Origin: Poseidonibacter ostreae
GTDB lineage: Bacteria > Campylobacterota > Campylobacteria > Campylobacterales > Arcobacteraceae
DNA length: 64,000 nucleotides
Assembly (NCBI RefSeq): GCF_009208055.1
Contig: NZ_WFKI01000007.1
Location: forward strand, 37,618 to 101,617
Direction of reading: 5' to 3'
Below, piece after piece: positions 26,648 to 35,195 of this stretch. The notes beneath the pieces were generated by a model. It was not told where the DNA came from. It ran no database searches and worked only from the letters and a program-made list of their open reading frames with translations. Both the position numbers and the translations under genes were made by a program. Position 1 is the first letter of the stretch, and every line of letters starts with the position of its first letter.

Positions 26648-27592
26648 TTAACTAAAAAATTTTGATTCTAATGTATCTACTAGTTCTTGTACTGAAGCTA
26701 CAGATTTTTTAAATTGAGCTTCTTGACTCTTGTTTAAATTTAGTTCAATGATTTTTTCAATACCATTACTTCCTAACATAACAGGAACACCACCTACAAT
26801 ATTTTTATATCCATATTCTCCATCTAAAAGTACTGCACATGGGTATATTTTCTTTTGGTTATGCAAAATTGCTTCAACCATTAGTGATGTTGCATGTGCT
26901 GGCGCATAATAAGCAGAACCAATTTCAAGTAGTTTTACAATTTGTAATCCACCATTTTTTGTTTTTGTAACAATTTCTTCAATCTCTTCATCTGTTAATA
27001 ATTCACTTAAAGGAACTCCAGCAACTGTAGAATAATTAGGAAGAGGAACCATGTCATCACCATGTCCACCCATAACTGATGATTCTATTTGTCCTGCACC
27101 ATATCCTAGTTTTTCTAAAATAAAGTGAGACATTCTAGCAGAATCTAAAATACCAGCCATTCCAATTATTTGATTTCTTTTGAATCCTGAACTTTTTAAT
27201 GCAGAATAAACCATAGCATCTAGTGGATTTGAAACTACTATAATTATAGCATTAGGAGCATTGTTCTTAATATCTTCAATTACACTTTTCATAATCTTTG
27301 CATTAGTTAGAAGTAAATCATCTCTACTCATACCTGGTTTTCTTGGAATTCCTGCAGTTACAACAATAACATCACAACCTTTTAAGTCTTTTCCATCAAT
27401 TGCTGCAGTTACTAAAGTATGCGATTTTGCAGCATTAGCAGCTTGTGATATATCTAAAGCCATAGCTTGTACAATATTTTCTCTAATATCTTTTAATACT
27501 ATTGTTGAACAAATACCTTTATTTGCCAGGGCATAAGCTAAAGTAGAACCAACATTTCCAACTCCAACTATACCAACTTTTTTATTTACCAA
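26648..27592 (-). CDS. mdh: Malate dehydrogenase (lactate/malate dehydrogenase family)
   Basis: A 314-residue NAD-dependent dehydrogenase. Rossmann motif VGIVGVGNVGSTLAYAL at the N-terminus, active-loop IPRKPGMSRDDLL whose Arg supports malate over lactate specificity, VVSNPLDAMVY, GMAGILDSARM and the catalytic His in VMGGHGDDMVPL. It oxidises malate to oxaloacetate in the TCA cycle, or runs in reverse. The icd gene lies upstream on the same strand but a clear terminator separates them, so mdh probably has its own promoter. Confidence 0.93.
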   Translation of the reverse strand: MVNKKVGIVGVGNVGSTLAYALANKGICSTIVLKDIRENIVQAMALDISQAANAAKSHTLVTAAIDGKDLKGCDVIVVTAGIPRKPGMSRDDLLLTNAKIMKSVIEDIKNNAPNAIIIVVSNPLDAMVYSALKSSGFKRNQIIGMAGILDSARMSHFILEKLGYGAGQIESSVMGGHGDDMVPLPNYSTVAGVPLSELLTDEEIEEIVTKTKNGGLQIVKLLEIGSAYYAPAHATSLMVEAILHNQKKIYPCAVLLDGEYGYKNIVGGVPVMLGSNGIEKIIELNLNKSQEAQFKKSVASVQELVDTLESKFFS

Positions 27593-27637
27593 AATAGGTC
27601 CTTTTTTATATAACTTAATTATATAATTTTAAATAAA

Positions 27638-27670
27638 AAAAGGCAAAACATTTAAGTCTTGCCTTTTTTA
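27638..27670 (-). terminator. Rho-independent terminator after icd
   Basis: Stem GGCAAAAC (27642-27649) and GTCTTGCC (27656-27663) with one internal mismatch and a 6-base loop, extended by A and T runs on each side. On the minus strand it follows icd by about 35 bp and precedes mdh. Confidence 0.85.
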
Positions 27671-27701
27671 AATAAAATAAATTTATTTGTTTATTTTTAA
27701 C

Positions 27702-29894
27702 TTATCCAATAATTGAATTTAAAGTTGCAGATGGTCTCATTGCTGCACTTACTAAATCATCATTTGGTAAGTAGTATCCACCCATATCAATCTCTTTACC
27801 ATGACCAGCTACTAATTCAGATACAATTTTATCTTCATTTTCACTCATAGCTTTTGCAATTGGAGTAAATTCAGCTTTAAGTTCAGCATCAACATCTTGA
27901 GCTGCTAATTCTTGTGCCCAGTACATTGTTAAGTAGAAGTGAGAACCTCTATTATCAATTGAACCTAATTTTCTAGCTGGTGATTTATCATTTAAAAGGA
28001 AAGTTCCAGTTGCTTTATCTAAAGTATCAGCTAAAACTTGTGCTTTTGCATTTCCTTGTGTATTTGCTAAGTGCTCAAAAGATGCAGCTAATGCCATGAA
28101 TTCACCTAATGAATCCCATCTTAAGTAATCTTCTTGTGCAAATTGTTGAACGTGCTTAGGAGCAGATCCACCAGCACCAGTTTCAAATAATCCTCCACCT
28201 TTCATTAATGGAACGATTGATAACATTTTTGCAGATGTTCCTAATTCTAAAATTGGGAAAAGGTCTGTATTATAATCTCTTAAAACATTTCCAGTAACAG
28301 AAATAGTATCAAGTCCTTTTCTCATTCTCTCCAGTGAAGTTTTTGTAGCATCAACAGGTGCTGCAATTGTAATATCTAAACCAGCTGTATCGTGTTCTGG
28401 TAAGTATTTATTAACTTTTTTAATCATTTCTGCATCATGAGCTCTGTTTTCATCTAACCAGAAGATTGCAGGAGTATTTGATAATCTAGCTCTCGTAACT
28501 GCTAATTTAACCCAGTCTTGAATAGGTGCATCTTTTGCTTGACACATTCTGAAAATATCTCCAGCTTCTGTATCAAAACTAAATACTGTTTCACCGGCTT
28601 TATTTGTTACTACGATTTTTCCATTTGCTGCTGCTTGGAAAGTTTTATCATGTGAACCATACTCTTCAGCTTTTTTAGCCATTAAACCAACATTTGGAAC
28701 AGTACCAATTGTTGTTACATCTAATGTACCGTTTGCTTTACAATCATCAATAACTGCTTGGAAAGATTGTGCATAACATCTATCTGGAATTACTGCAACT
28801 GTATCTTCTTCTTTGTCATCTGCATTCCACATTTTACCACCACCTTTAAGCATAGCAGGCATAGATGCATCAATAATAACATCAGATGGTACATGTAAGT
28901 TTGTAATTCCTTTATCAGAATTTACCATTGCAAGTCTTGGTTGTTTAGTATAAACAGCTTCAATATCAGCTTCAATTTCAGCTTTTTTATCTGCATCTAC
29001 TTGGTCTAACTTAGAGTATAAATCACCTAAACCATTGTTGAAGTTAACACCTAAAGAGTCAAATAATTCACCATGTTTAGCAATTAAATCTTTGAAGTAT
29101 ACTTTAACAGCAAATCCAAACATAATTGGATCAGAAACTTTCATCATAGTAGCTTTTAAGTGTAATGATAATAATACATCTTGTTCTTTAGCTCTGTTAA
29201 TTGCTCTTTGGTAGAATTCTTGTAATGATTTTGCACTCATACAAGTAGCATCAATAATCTCATTTGCTTCAACTGGAGTTGATTCTTTTAATACAGTTGT
29301 AGAACCATTTGCATCAACAAAAGAGATTTTTAAATCATCAGCTTTTTCAAACGTAGTTGATAATTCTGCACCATAGAAATCATTTGCATCCATGTGCATA
29401 ACTTCAGTTTTTGAATCACTAGTCCATTTACCCATTCTGTGAGGGTTGTTTTTTGCGTAGTTTTTAACTGCACCTGGTGCTCTTCTATCTGAATTTCCTT
29501 CTCTTAATACTGGATTAACAGCAGAACCTGAAATTTTCCCGTATCTTGCTGTAATTTCTGCAGATGCATCATAATTAGGAACATCGTAACCTTTTGATTG
29601 TAATTCTGCAATACAAGCTTTTAACTGTGGAACGGAAGCTGAAACGTTTGGTAATTTAATAATATTAACTGTTGGATCTTGAGTTAATTCACCTAATTCA
29701 GCTAAATGATCAGCGATTTTTTGGTCTTCTGTTAAGTTCTCTGGGAAGTTTGAAATAATTCTTCCTGCTAATGAGATATCTTTTGTTACCATTTCAATAC
29801 CTGAGCTTTTTGTAAAAGCTTTAATCATTGGTAAGAAAGAGTATGTAGCTAATGCTGGAGCTTCATCAACTTTTGTGTAAATAATCTTTGACAT
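27702..29894 (-). CDS. icd: Isocitrate dehydrogenase, NADP-dependent, monomeric type
   Basis: A 730-residue monomeric IDH, oxidising isocitrate to 2-oxoglutarate. Recognised by length and by family stretches such as YTKVDEAPALATYSFLPMIKAF, LREGNSDRRAPGAVKNYAKNNPHRMGKW, HLKATMMKVSDPIMFG, GGKMWNADDKEEDTVAVIPDRCYA and LELGTSAKMLSIVPLMKGGGLFETGAGGSAPKH. It is unrelated in length to the ~415-residue homodimeric enzyme. Start ATG at 29894. A terminator follows. It is a single-gene transcript by appearance. Confidence 0.96.
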   Translation of the reverse strand: MSKIIYTKVDEAPALATYSFLPMIKAFTKSSGIEMVTKDISLAGRIISNFPENLTEDQKIADHLAELGELTQDPTVNIIKLPNVSASVPQLKACIAELQSKGYDVPNYDASAEITARYGKISGSAVNPVLREGNSDRRAPGAVKNYAKNNPHRMGKWTSDSKTEVMHMDANDFYGAELSTTFEKADDLKISFVDANGSTTVLKESTPVEANEIIDATCMSAKSLQEFYQRAINRAKEQDVLLSLHLKATMMKVSDPIMFGFAVKVYFKDLIAKHGELFDSLGVNFNNGLGDLYSKLDQVDADKKAEIEADIEAVYTKQPRLAMVNSDKGITNLHVPSDVIIDASMPAMLKGGGKMWNADDKEEDTVAVIPDRCYAQSFQAVIDDCKANGTLDVTTIGTVPNVGLMAKKAEEYGSHDKTFQAAANGKIVVTNKAGETVFSFDTEAGDIFRMCQAKDAPIQDWVKLAVTRARLSNTPAIFWLDENRAHDAEMIKKVNKYLPEHDTAGLDITIAAPVDATKTSLERMRKGLDTISVTGNVLRDYNTDLFPILELGTSAKMLSIVPLMKGGGLFETGAGGSAPKHVQQFAQEDYLRWDSLGEFMALAASFEHLANTQGNAKAQVLADTLDKATGTFLLNDKSPARKLGSIDNRGSHFYLTMYWAQELAAQDVDAELKAEFTPIAKAMSENEDKIVSELVAGHGKEIDMGGYYLPNDDLVSAAMRPSATLNSIIG

Positions 29895-30016
29895 GTTTGT
29901 TCCTAAATTTTGAATTTTTATATTGAAGATATAATAGCACTAATTCAATTTAGGCCTATTTAAAGCTATGTTTAATTTTATGTCAAAAAAATGTATGTTT
30001 CATATTTTCACAATTC

Positions 30017-31138
30017 TTATTTTACATTATCCCAAAGTGACTTAATTGAAGTAGGCTTTTGCTCTTTTATATCGGTCTTCATGATGATTTTTGCTTCTTT
30101 ATCTATTTTAGTCTCTTCTTCTTTGACTTTAGTGTAACTTTTCTTTACACCAACATTTGCTCTAATATTATTTATATGGCTTCTATATGTTTTGGAGAAA
30201 GTATGTAATCCAGTTTTATTGTTTTTTACAAAATATAAGTAGTCACTTTTAACTGGAAAAATTGCAGCTTTAATTGCATTTAAACTTACTGCTGAAACAG
30301 GATTTTTGGGTAAGCCATTATTTTTATATGTATTATATGAAGAGGTATCTTCTTTAATTCTTTGTGCAGTTACCCTAACATGAGAATATTTTCCATAGTT
30401 TAAAGTTCCATCCATTTGCAATTTCATTCCACGTTGTAATCTATTATGAATTACACTTGATACAATTGGCATCTCTTCTACACTTGCTGCTTCTTTTTGA
30501 ATTACAGAAGCTAAACTTAAGTAGTGATACCATTTTTTCTTATCATATAAACCAAATATTTTTTTAGAAAACTCTTCATACTTTTTATTACTTTGAGATA
30601 GTAAATAAAATATTAAATGATCTTCATTCATACCATAAGGTAAAGAGTAAGTATCTGCAAGTATATTTCCATCTAATTTATAAGCATGCTTTTCATAAAC
30701 TGCTTGAAGTTTACTTTCTGATAAATTTAAATCTTTTGCTAATTGTTTTAAAAATATATATGAAGTTTCGCCTGGAATTAAAGTTATGTTTTTTAATGCA
30801 GCTTTTGAAGTAGTTAATTTATATAAAAAATCCATTTTTGTTAATCTATTTTCATCAATACTAATCCATCCACTTTGAATAAAACCAATAGATCTTAGCA
30901 TAATTTTATCAATTATATTAAGTTCATAACCTGTTTTATTTAGGTAAGATACAGTATCATTTGTACTTCCTTTAGGGATAAATAACACTTTTGTTGAACT
31001 CATCGGAATTGTTAAATAAAATAAAATTATAATACAAGCTACAAGGAAAACTTCGATAATGCTAAAGGCTATTAAACTTCTATTCTTCTTTTTTTTAATT
31101 ATTACTTCATTAATATTTTCGGTATTGTTTTTAGGCAT
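30017..31138 (-). CDS. mltG: Endolytic murein transglycosylase MltG
   Basis: A 373-residue YceG-family protein that cleaves nascent glycan strands and so sets their length. It has a cytoplasmic basic N-terminus, one membrane helix (LIAFSIIEVFLVACIIILFYL, ~21-41), a LysM-like segment, and the catalytic domain with SLASVIQKEAASVEEMPIVSSVIHNRLQRGMKLQMDGTLNYG; the Glu in QKEA is the catalytic acid. C-terminal NNKTGLHTFSKTYRSHI is typical. There is no ATG after codon 1 before the membrane helix, so the start must be close to 31138, which overlaps the divergent gene by 80 bp. The C-terminal ~45 residues are a Lys/Glu-rich extension. Confidence 0.92.
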   Translation of the reverse strand: MPKNNTENINEVIIKKKKNRSLIAFSIIEVFLVACIIILFYLTIPMSSTKVLFIPKGSTNDTVSYLNKTGYELNIIDKIMLRSIGFIQSGWISIDENRLTKMDFLYKLTTSKAALKNITLIPGETSYIFLKQLAKDLNLSESKLQAVYEKHAYKLDGNILADTYSLPYGMNEDHLIFYLLSQSNKKYEEFSKKIFGLYDKKKWYHYLSLASVIQKEAASVEEMPIVSSVIHNRLQRGMKLQMDGTLNYGKYSHVRVTAQRIKEDTSSYNTYKNNGLPKNPVSAVSLNAIKAAIFPVKSDYLYFVKNNKTGLHTFSKTYRSHINNIRANVGVKKSYTKVKEEETKIDKEAKIIMKTDIKEQKPTSIKSLWDNVK

Positions 31139-33971
31139 AAAAATAAACTCTTTTTCTTTTGGAAATGTTTTAATCTCGCAATTCTATATAAAAATTGATA
31201 AAAAGCTTATTGTAGATATTGAAAACATAGAAATTAAATCAAAAAAATCTAATGTAAAAAACTCTTATGAGGATTTAAAAAAGAATATAAAACAACTTCC
31301 TTTAGTTCTTAAAATATTTCAAAAGATTGATGTTAGAAGATTAAAAATTGATGGTAATGAATTTACAATTGCTTTAAATGAAGAGTCTTTATATTTAGAT
31401 AATAAGTTTATAAATGTTTCATCAAAATTAGATTTTATTTCTAATCAAGTTGTTTTTGATTTATACTCTTTATATTTAAAAGATGTAGATTTAATGCTAA
31501 CAGGTAAAGTTAAAGTTGATTATTTCAATGAAAAATTAGATTTATTAGGTAAATATTACTATAAAGATTTATTAGGTGATGTGACTTTAAATATGAATGA
31601 AAATGTTGCGCATTTTTATTTAGATAGTCAAGAGTTTGAAAGTTTAAAGTTTTTAAAGAAGTTTTTTAGATTATCACCAATTGCTGAAAGCTGGATGTAT
31701 GATAATGTTGAGGGTAAATTACAGCTAAATGAATTTTATGGAAGTTTTGATTTAGTAAAAAATAAAATTATTGAAAAGTCTTTATATGGGAAAGCTGTTA
31801 TAAAAGATGCAAAAATTAGATTTCATAAAAATATAAAGAAGATTGATACAAAACAAATCGATGTTGAGTTTGAAGATAATAAACTTAGCTTAAATTTAAT
31901 AAAACCAGTATTTGAAAATATTAAAATTGATGGATCTTATGTTCATATAAATAATATTGCAAGTTCTAAAAATGGAAATGTAGTAGTAAATATAGAAGCA
32001 AAAAAGGCAAAACTAGATAGTAGAATATTAAATATATTAAAAGCTTATGATATAAATCTGCCCTTAGTACAAAAAACAGGAAATACAAATGCGAATGTTA
32101 AGTTAACAATTCCTTATGCTATAAATAAAAGTATGGATACAAAAGGGAAGTTTATTCTTTCAAAATCTAATATCTTATTACAAGATTTTCCTTTTTATAC
32201 AAGTAAAGCTACAGTTATCTTAGATAATACAAAAGTAAAAGTTATAAATGCTGATATGAAACATAAAGATATGATTCATGCAAACTTAGATTTTGTAATA
32301 GATACAAAAACATCAAGTGCAAAAGGGAATGCAATAATCAAATCTTTTTTAATAGAAGATAAAAAAGATAAAATTGTACATATAACAAATAAAAAATCTC
32401 CACTATTCTTTTCTTATAAAGATGATGTAAATATTAAATTGGATTCTATAAATACGGATATTAAAATAAATGATAATATTTATGTTGATATAAATAACTT
32501 ATCTTCTATTTATCAATACTCTGATCTTTTACAAGAATTAAGTATTAAAAATGGTAATTTATCATTAAATATAAAAGATGAAAACAATATAACTTTTAAT
32601 TCCTATATTAAAGGATTAGAATTTCCACTTGAGCAAAACTCTAAAAAAATTGATGCTTTAAAAGTACAAGGTTTAATTAAAAATGATTATATAAAAGTTA
32701 ATACTCTTGATAACAATATAAAAGTTGAAGTAAAAAATAAACAAATTAATATCTCTTTAAATAATACAGATGTTGTAATAAATACAAAAGAATCAAGTTC
32801 GAAAGAACTCCCTTTATTAAATGTTAGTGCAAGAAATGCAAAGTTTAAACTAGATAATGATGTATATGATGTAAAAACTGCAAAGGTTAAAATAGCACCC
32901 ACACTTATTAGTTTTACAGCAGATGTGAGAAATTTGGATTTACCTTTAAAAAAAGATGCAAAACTAGTAAAAGCACTTAAAATAAAGGGTAATTATTCAA
33001 ACAATATTGCAAATATTGAAACTATAGATAAAAAAATCAAAGTAAAATATACAGGAAATAGTAAACTTGATGTGAATATTAATGGTTACGATGTCTTAGT
33101 TAATACAAGTAAAAAAGATGAAAGTAAGATAAATGATTTAAATATTGAAGGGGTAAACTCTAATATTATATTAAATGAGAAGTTTAAGTTTTTAGCAGAC
33201 AATTTCTCTTTAAGATTACGTGATAAGACTAAATATTTTCATTTAAATCATAAGAAAACAGATTTTACTTTTAAAGAATCTAAAGATAAAGTAATAGATA
33301 TTTTTGCAAATGATATAAGTGATATTTTTATTAATACAATTTTTAGTAAACAGATTTTAAAAGGTAATAATATACTTTTCTTAGCAAAAGGAAAAGCTGA
33401 ATCTATTAAAGGAAAAATGATTTTAAAAGATGTGAAAATTGAAGATTTAGCAATTTTAAATAATTTACTGTTATTTATAAATACCTCACCAGCTTTAATT
33501 AATCCATTACTTGCCATTCCATCTGTTGTTGGAATGGCAAGTAATGGAGGTTTTAATTTAACTGGATATAGAATAGTTGATGGTGTACTAAACTTTGATT
33601 ATCATCAGGATAAAAAACTTTTAGATATTACAAAGTTAGTAACAGTAGGAAATGGAATTGATTTTGATGGTTCTGGTACTGTTGATATAAATGATGGAAC
33701 AATAAAATCAAATATTAATCTTATTTTCTTAAAAGATTATTCAAAGATAGTTGGAGCAATTCCTATAGTAAATTATGTTTTATTAGGGAAAGATAAAAGA
33801 GTTGAAACAAAAGTTAATATTTTTGGTCCTTTAGATAATCCAAAAATATCTACGAATCTTACAAAAGATGCTTTTTCAGTTCCTTTAAATATTGCAAAGA
33901 GAGTTTTAACATCTCCTATTGAATTTGTAGATTTTCTAAAAGGTTTAGGGAAAGAAGAGCCAAAGAAATAA
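31059..33971 (+). CDS. AsmA-like (YhdP/DUF3971-type) large membrane-anchored protein
   Basis: A 970-residue protein with an N-terminal signal anchor (LLFFFFLIITSLIFSVLFLGI), then long beta-rich repeats in the periplasm. The C-terminal region (NLLLFINTSPALINPLLAIPSVVGMASNGGFNLTGYRIVDGVLNF... GSGTVDINDGTIKSNINLIFLKDYSKIVGAIPIVNYVLLG) is the AsmA/YhdP-type C-domain. Such proteins are thought to bridge the periplasm and carry phospholipids to the outer membrane. AAGGA lies 11 bp upstream of ATG 31059. Its first 80 bp are antisense to the start of mltG. Confidence 0.8.
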   Translation: MLKAIKLLFFFFLIITSLIFSVLFLGIKINSFSFGNVLISQFYIKIDKKLIVDIENIEIKSKKSNVKNSYEDLKKNIKQLPLVLKIFQKIDVRRLKIDGNEFTIALNEESLYLDNKFINVSSKLDFISNQVVFDLYSLYLKDVDLMLTGKVKVDYFNEKLDLLGKYYYKDLLGDVTLNMNENVAHFYLDSQEFESLKFLKKFFRLSPIAESWMYDNVEGKLQLNEFYGSFDLVKNKIIEKSLYGKAVIKDAKIRFHKNIKKIDTKQIDVEFEDNKLSLNLIKPVFENIKIDGSYVHINNIASSKNGNVVVNIEAKKAKLDSRILNILKAYDINLPLVQKTGNTNANVKLTIPYAINKSMDTKGKFILSKSNILLQDFPFYTSKATVILDNTKVKVINADMKHKDMIHANLDFVIDTKTSSAKGNAIIKSFLIEDKKDKIVHITNKKSPLFFSYKDDVNIKLDSINTDIKINDNIYVDINNLSSIYQYSDLLQELSIKNGNLSLNIKDENNITFNSYIKGLEFPLEQNSKKIDALKVQGLIKNDYIKVNTLDNNIKVEVKNKQINISLNNTDVVINTKESSSKELPLLNVSARNAKFKLDNDVYDVKTAKVKIAPTLISFTADVRNLDLPLKKDAKLVKALKIKGNYSNNIANIETIDKKIKVKYTGNSKLDVNINGYDVLVNTSKKDESKINDLNIEGVNSNIILNEKFKFLADNFSLRLRDKTKYFHLNHKKTDFTFKESKDKVIDIFANDISDIFINTIFSKQILKGNNILFLAKGKAESIKGKMILKDVKIEDLAILNNLLLFINTSPALINPLLAIPSVVGMASNGGFNLTGYRIVDGVLNFDYHQDKKLLDITKLVTVGNGIDFDGSGTVDINDGTIKSNINLIFLKDYSKIVGAIPIVNYVLLGKDKRVETKVNIFGPLDNPKISTNLTKDAFSVPLNIAKRVLTSPIEFVDFLKGLGKEEPKK

Positions 33972-33993
33972 AGCTAAAAGATTTAGCTTTATT
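33967..33993. terminator. Bidirectional terminator between AsmA-like gene and lolC/E
   Basis: A perfect 12-bp stem, AATAAAGCTAAA (33967-33978) and TTTAGCTTTATT (33982-33993), with a 3-base loop. It contains or touches the stop codons of both convergent genes. Confidence 0.8.
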
Positions 33994-35194
33994 CGTTTCT
34001 TAGTACATCAATAACATCTATTTTAGTAGCTTTTGATGCTGGGTAATAAGATGATAAAGTTACAATAATAGCAGCACCAATTACAATAGATATAAAATCA
34101 CTTAATGCTAAATCAAGTGGAAGTTTAGCAGTTCCATAAACATCAGCAGGAAGTGAAACAATATCAAAAGTATCTAAAGCCCAATAACCAATAAATCCTA
34201 AAGCAATACCACTTAGAATTCCAGAAAATCCAATAATTATACCAACTCTTAAAAAAATGGATTTAATCTCTTTATTAGAAGCACCCATTGATAAAAGTAG
34301 GGCGATTTCTTTACGTCTACTCATAACAGTCATTAAAAGTGATGAGATGATATTTAAAGAAGCTACTAGAATAATTAGCATTAAAACAATAAATAAGGCT
34401 GTTTTTTCCATTTTCATTGCAGCAAAGAAATTTCCATTTTGCTGCCACCATCCTAAAATTCCTGCACCAGTATTCTTTAAATCAACTCTTAATTTTTCAA
34501 TATCAGCAAAAGCATCATCTGAATAAATATGAATACCATCATAAGTATCTTTTGGCTTTTTTAATAAAGTTTGTAAGGCTTCAATTGAAGTATACATATA
34601 AGCTTGATCATAAGCATTTAAACCTGATTTAAATGAGTTTTGGAAAGTAAATCTTTTCATTTTTGGAATCATTGAAAACCCAGTAGGATTTAAAGATGTA
34701 AAGTATAGTGTAGTTTTACTCCCTTTATTTAAAAATAGTTTAGAAGATATTCCAGCTCCTGTAATTATGTCATATTTACTTAGAGTTAAATCTCCAAGAG
34801 CCTTTTTATAAATATCATTTATTGAAGCTTCTTTTTGTGGAATTACCCCAAAAATCATACCTCCACTCATATCATCACCACTTTGTGCAATTACTTGTGA
34901 TGAAATATAAGGAGAAAATTTTAAATTGGGATATTTATTTTGTAATTGATCTAAAAGAGATTTATCTAAAGAGTTATCAAATTTAGAGTAAATTGTAAGA
35001 GGATAATTCATAGTAAAAAGTTTTTTTTCAAACTCTTTTGCAGTACCATTCATAATTGACATAGAAAGGATTAAAACCATAACGCCAACAGCAACACCTA
35101 CAAATGCTAAAATAGCACTTATAGATATAAAAGGGTTTTTTTTATCAAATCGTAAATATTTTTTTACAATAAAGTTAACTAATTTTTTATTCAA
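33989..35194 (-). CDS. lolC: LolC/LolE-type lipoprotein-releasing ABC permease
   Basis: A 401-residue MacB/FtsX-fold permease. One membrane helix at ~22-46 (ISISAILAFVGVAVGVMVLILSMSIMNGTAKEFEKK, the LolC/E hallmark), a large periplasmic domain to ~265, then three C-terminal helices with MTVMSRRKEIALLLSMGASNKEIKSIFL. It releases outer-membrane lipoproteins from the inner membrane, handing them to LolA. The ATPase LolD is not in the window. The gene starts 1 bp after secA ends, so they are co-translated. Whether it is a combined LolF-like single permease cannot be told here. Confidence 0.88.
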   Translation of the reverse strand: MNKKLVNFIVKKYLRFDKKNPFISISAILAFVGVAVGVMVLILSMSIMNGTAKEFEKKLFTMNYPLTIYSKFDNSLDKSLLDQLQNKYPNLKFSPYISSQVIAQSGDDMSGGMIFGVIPQKEASINDIYKKALGDLTLSKYDIITGAGISSKLFLNKGSKTTLYFTSLNPTGFSMIPKMKRFTFQNSFKSGLNAYDQAYMYTSIEALQTLLKKPKDTYDGIHIYSDDAFADIEKLRVDLKNTGAGILGWWQQNGNFFAAMKMEKTALFIVLMLIILVASLNIISSLLMTVMSRRKEIALLLSMGASNKEIKSIFLRVGIIIGFSGILSGIALGFIGYWALDTFDIVSLPADVYGTAKLPLDLALSDFISIVIGAAIIVTLSSYYPASKATKIDVIDVLRNE

Positions 35195-35195
35195 A

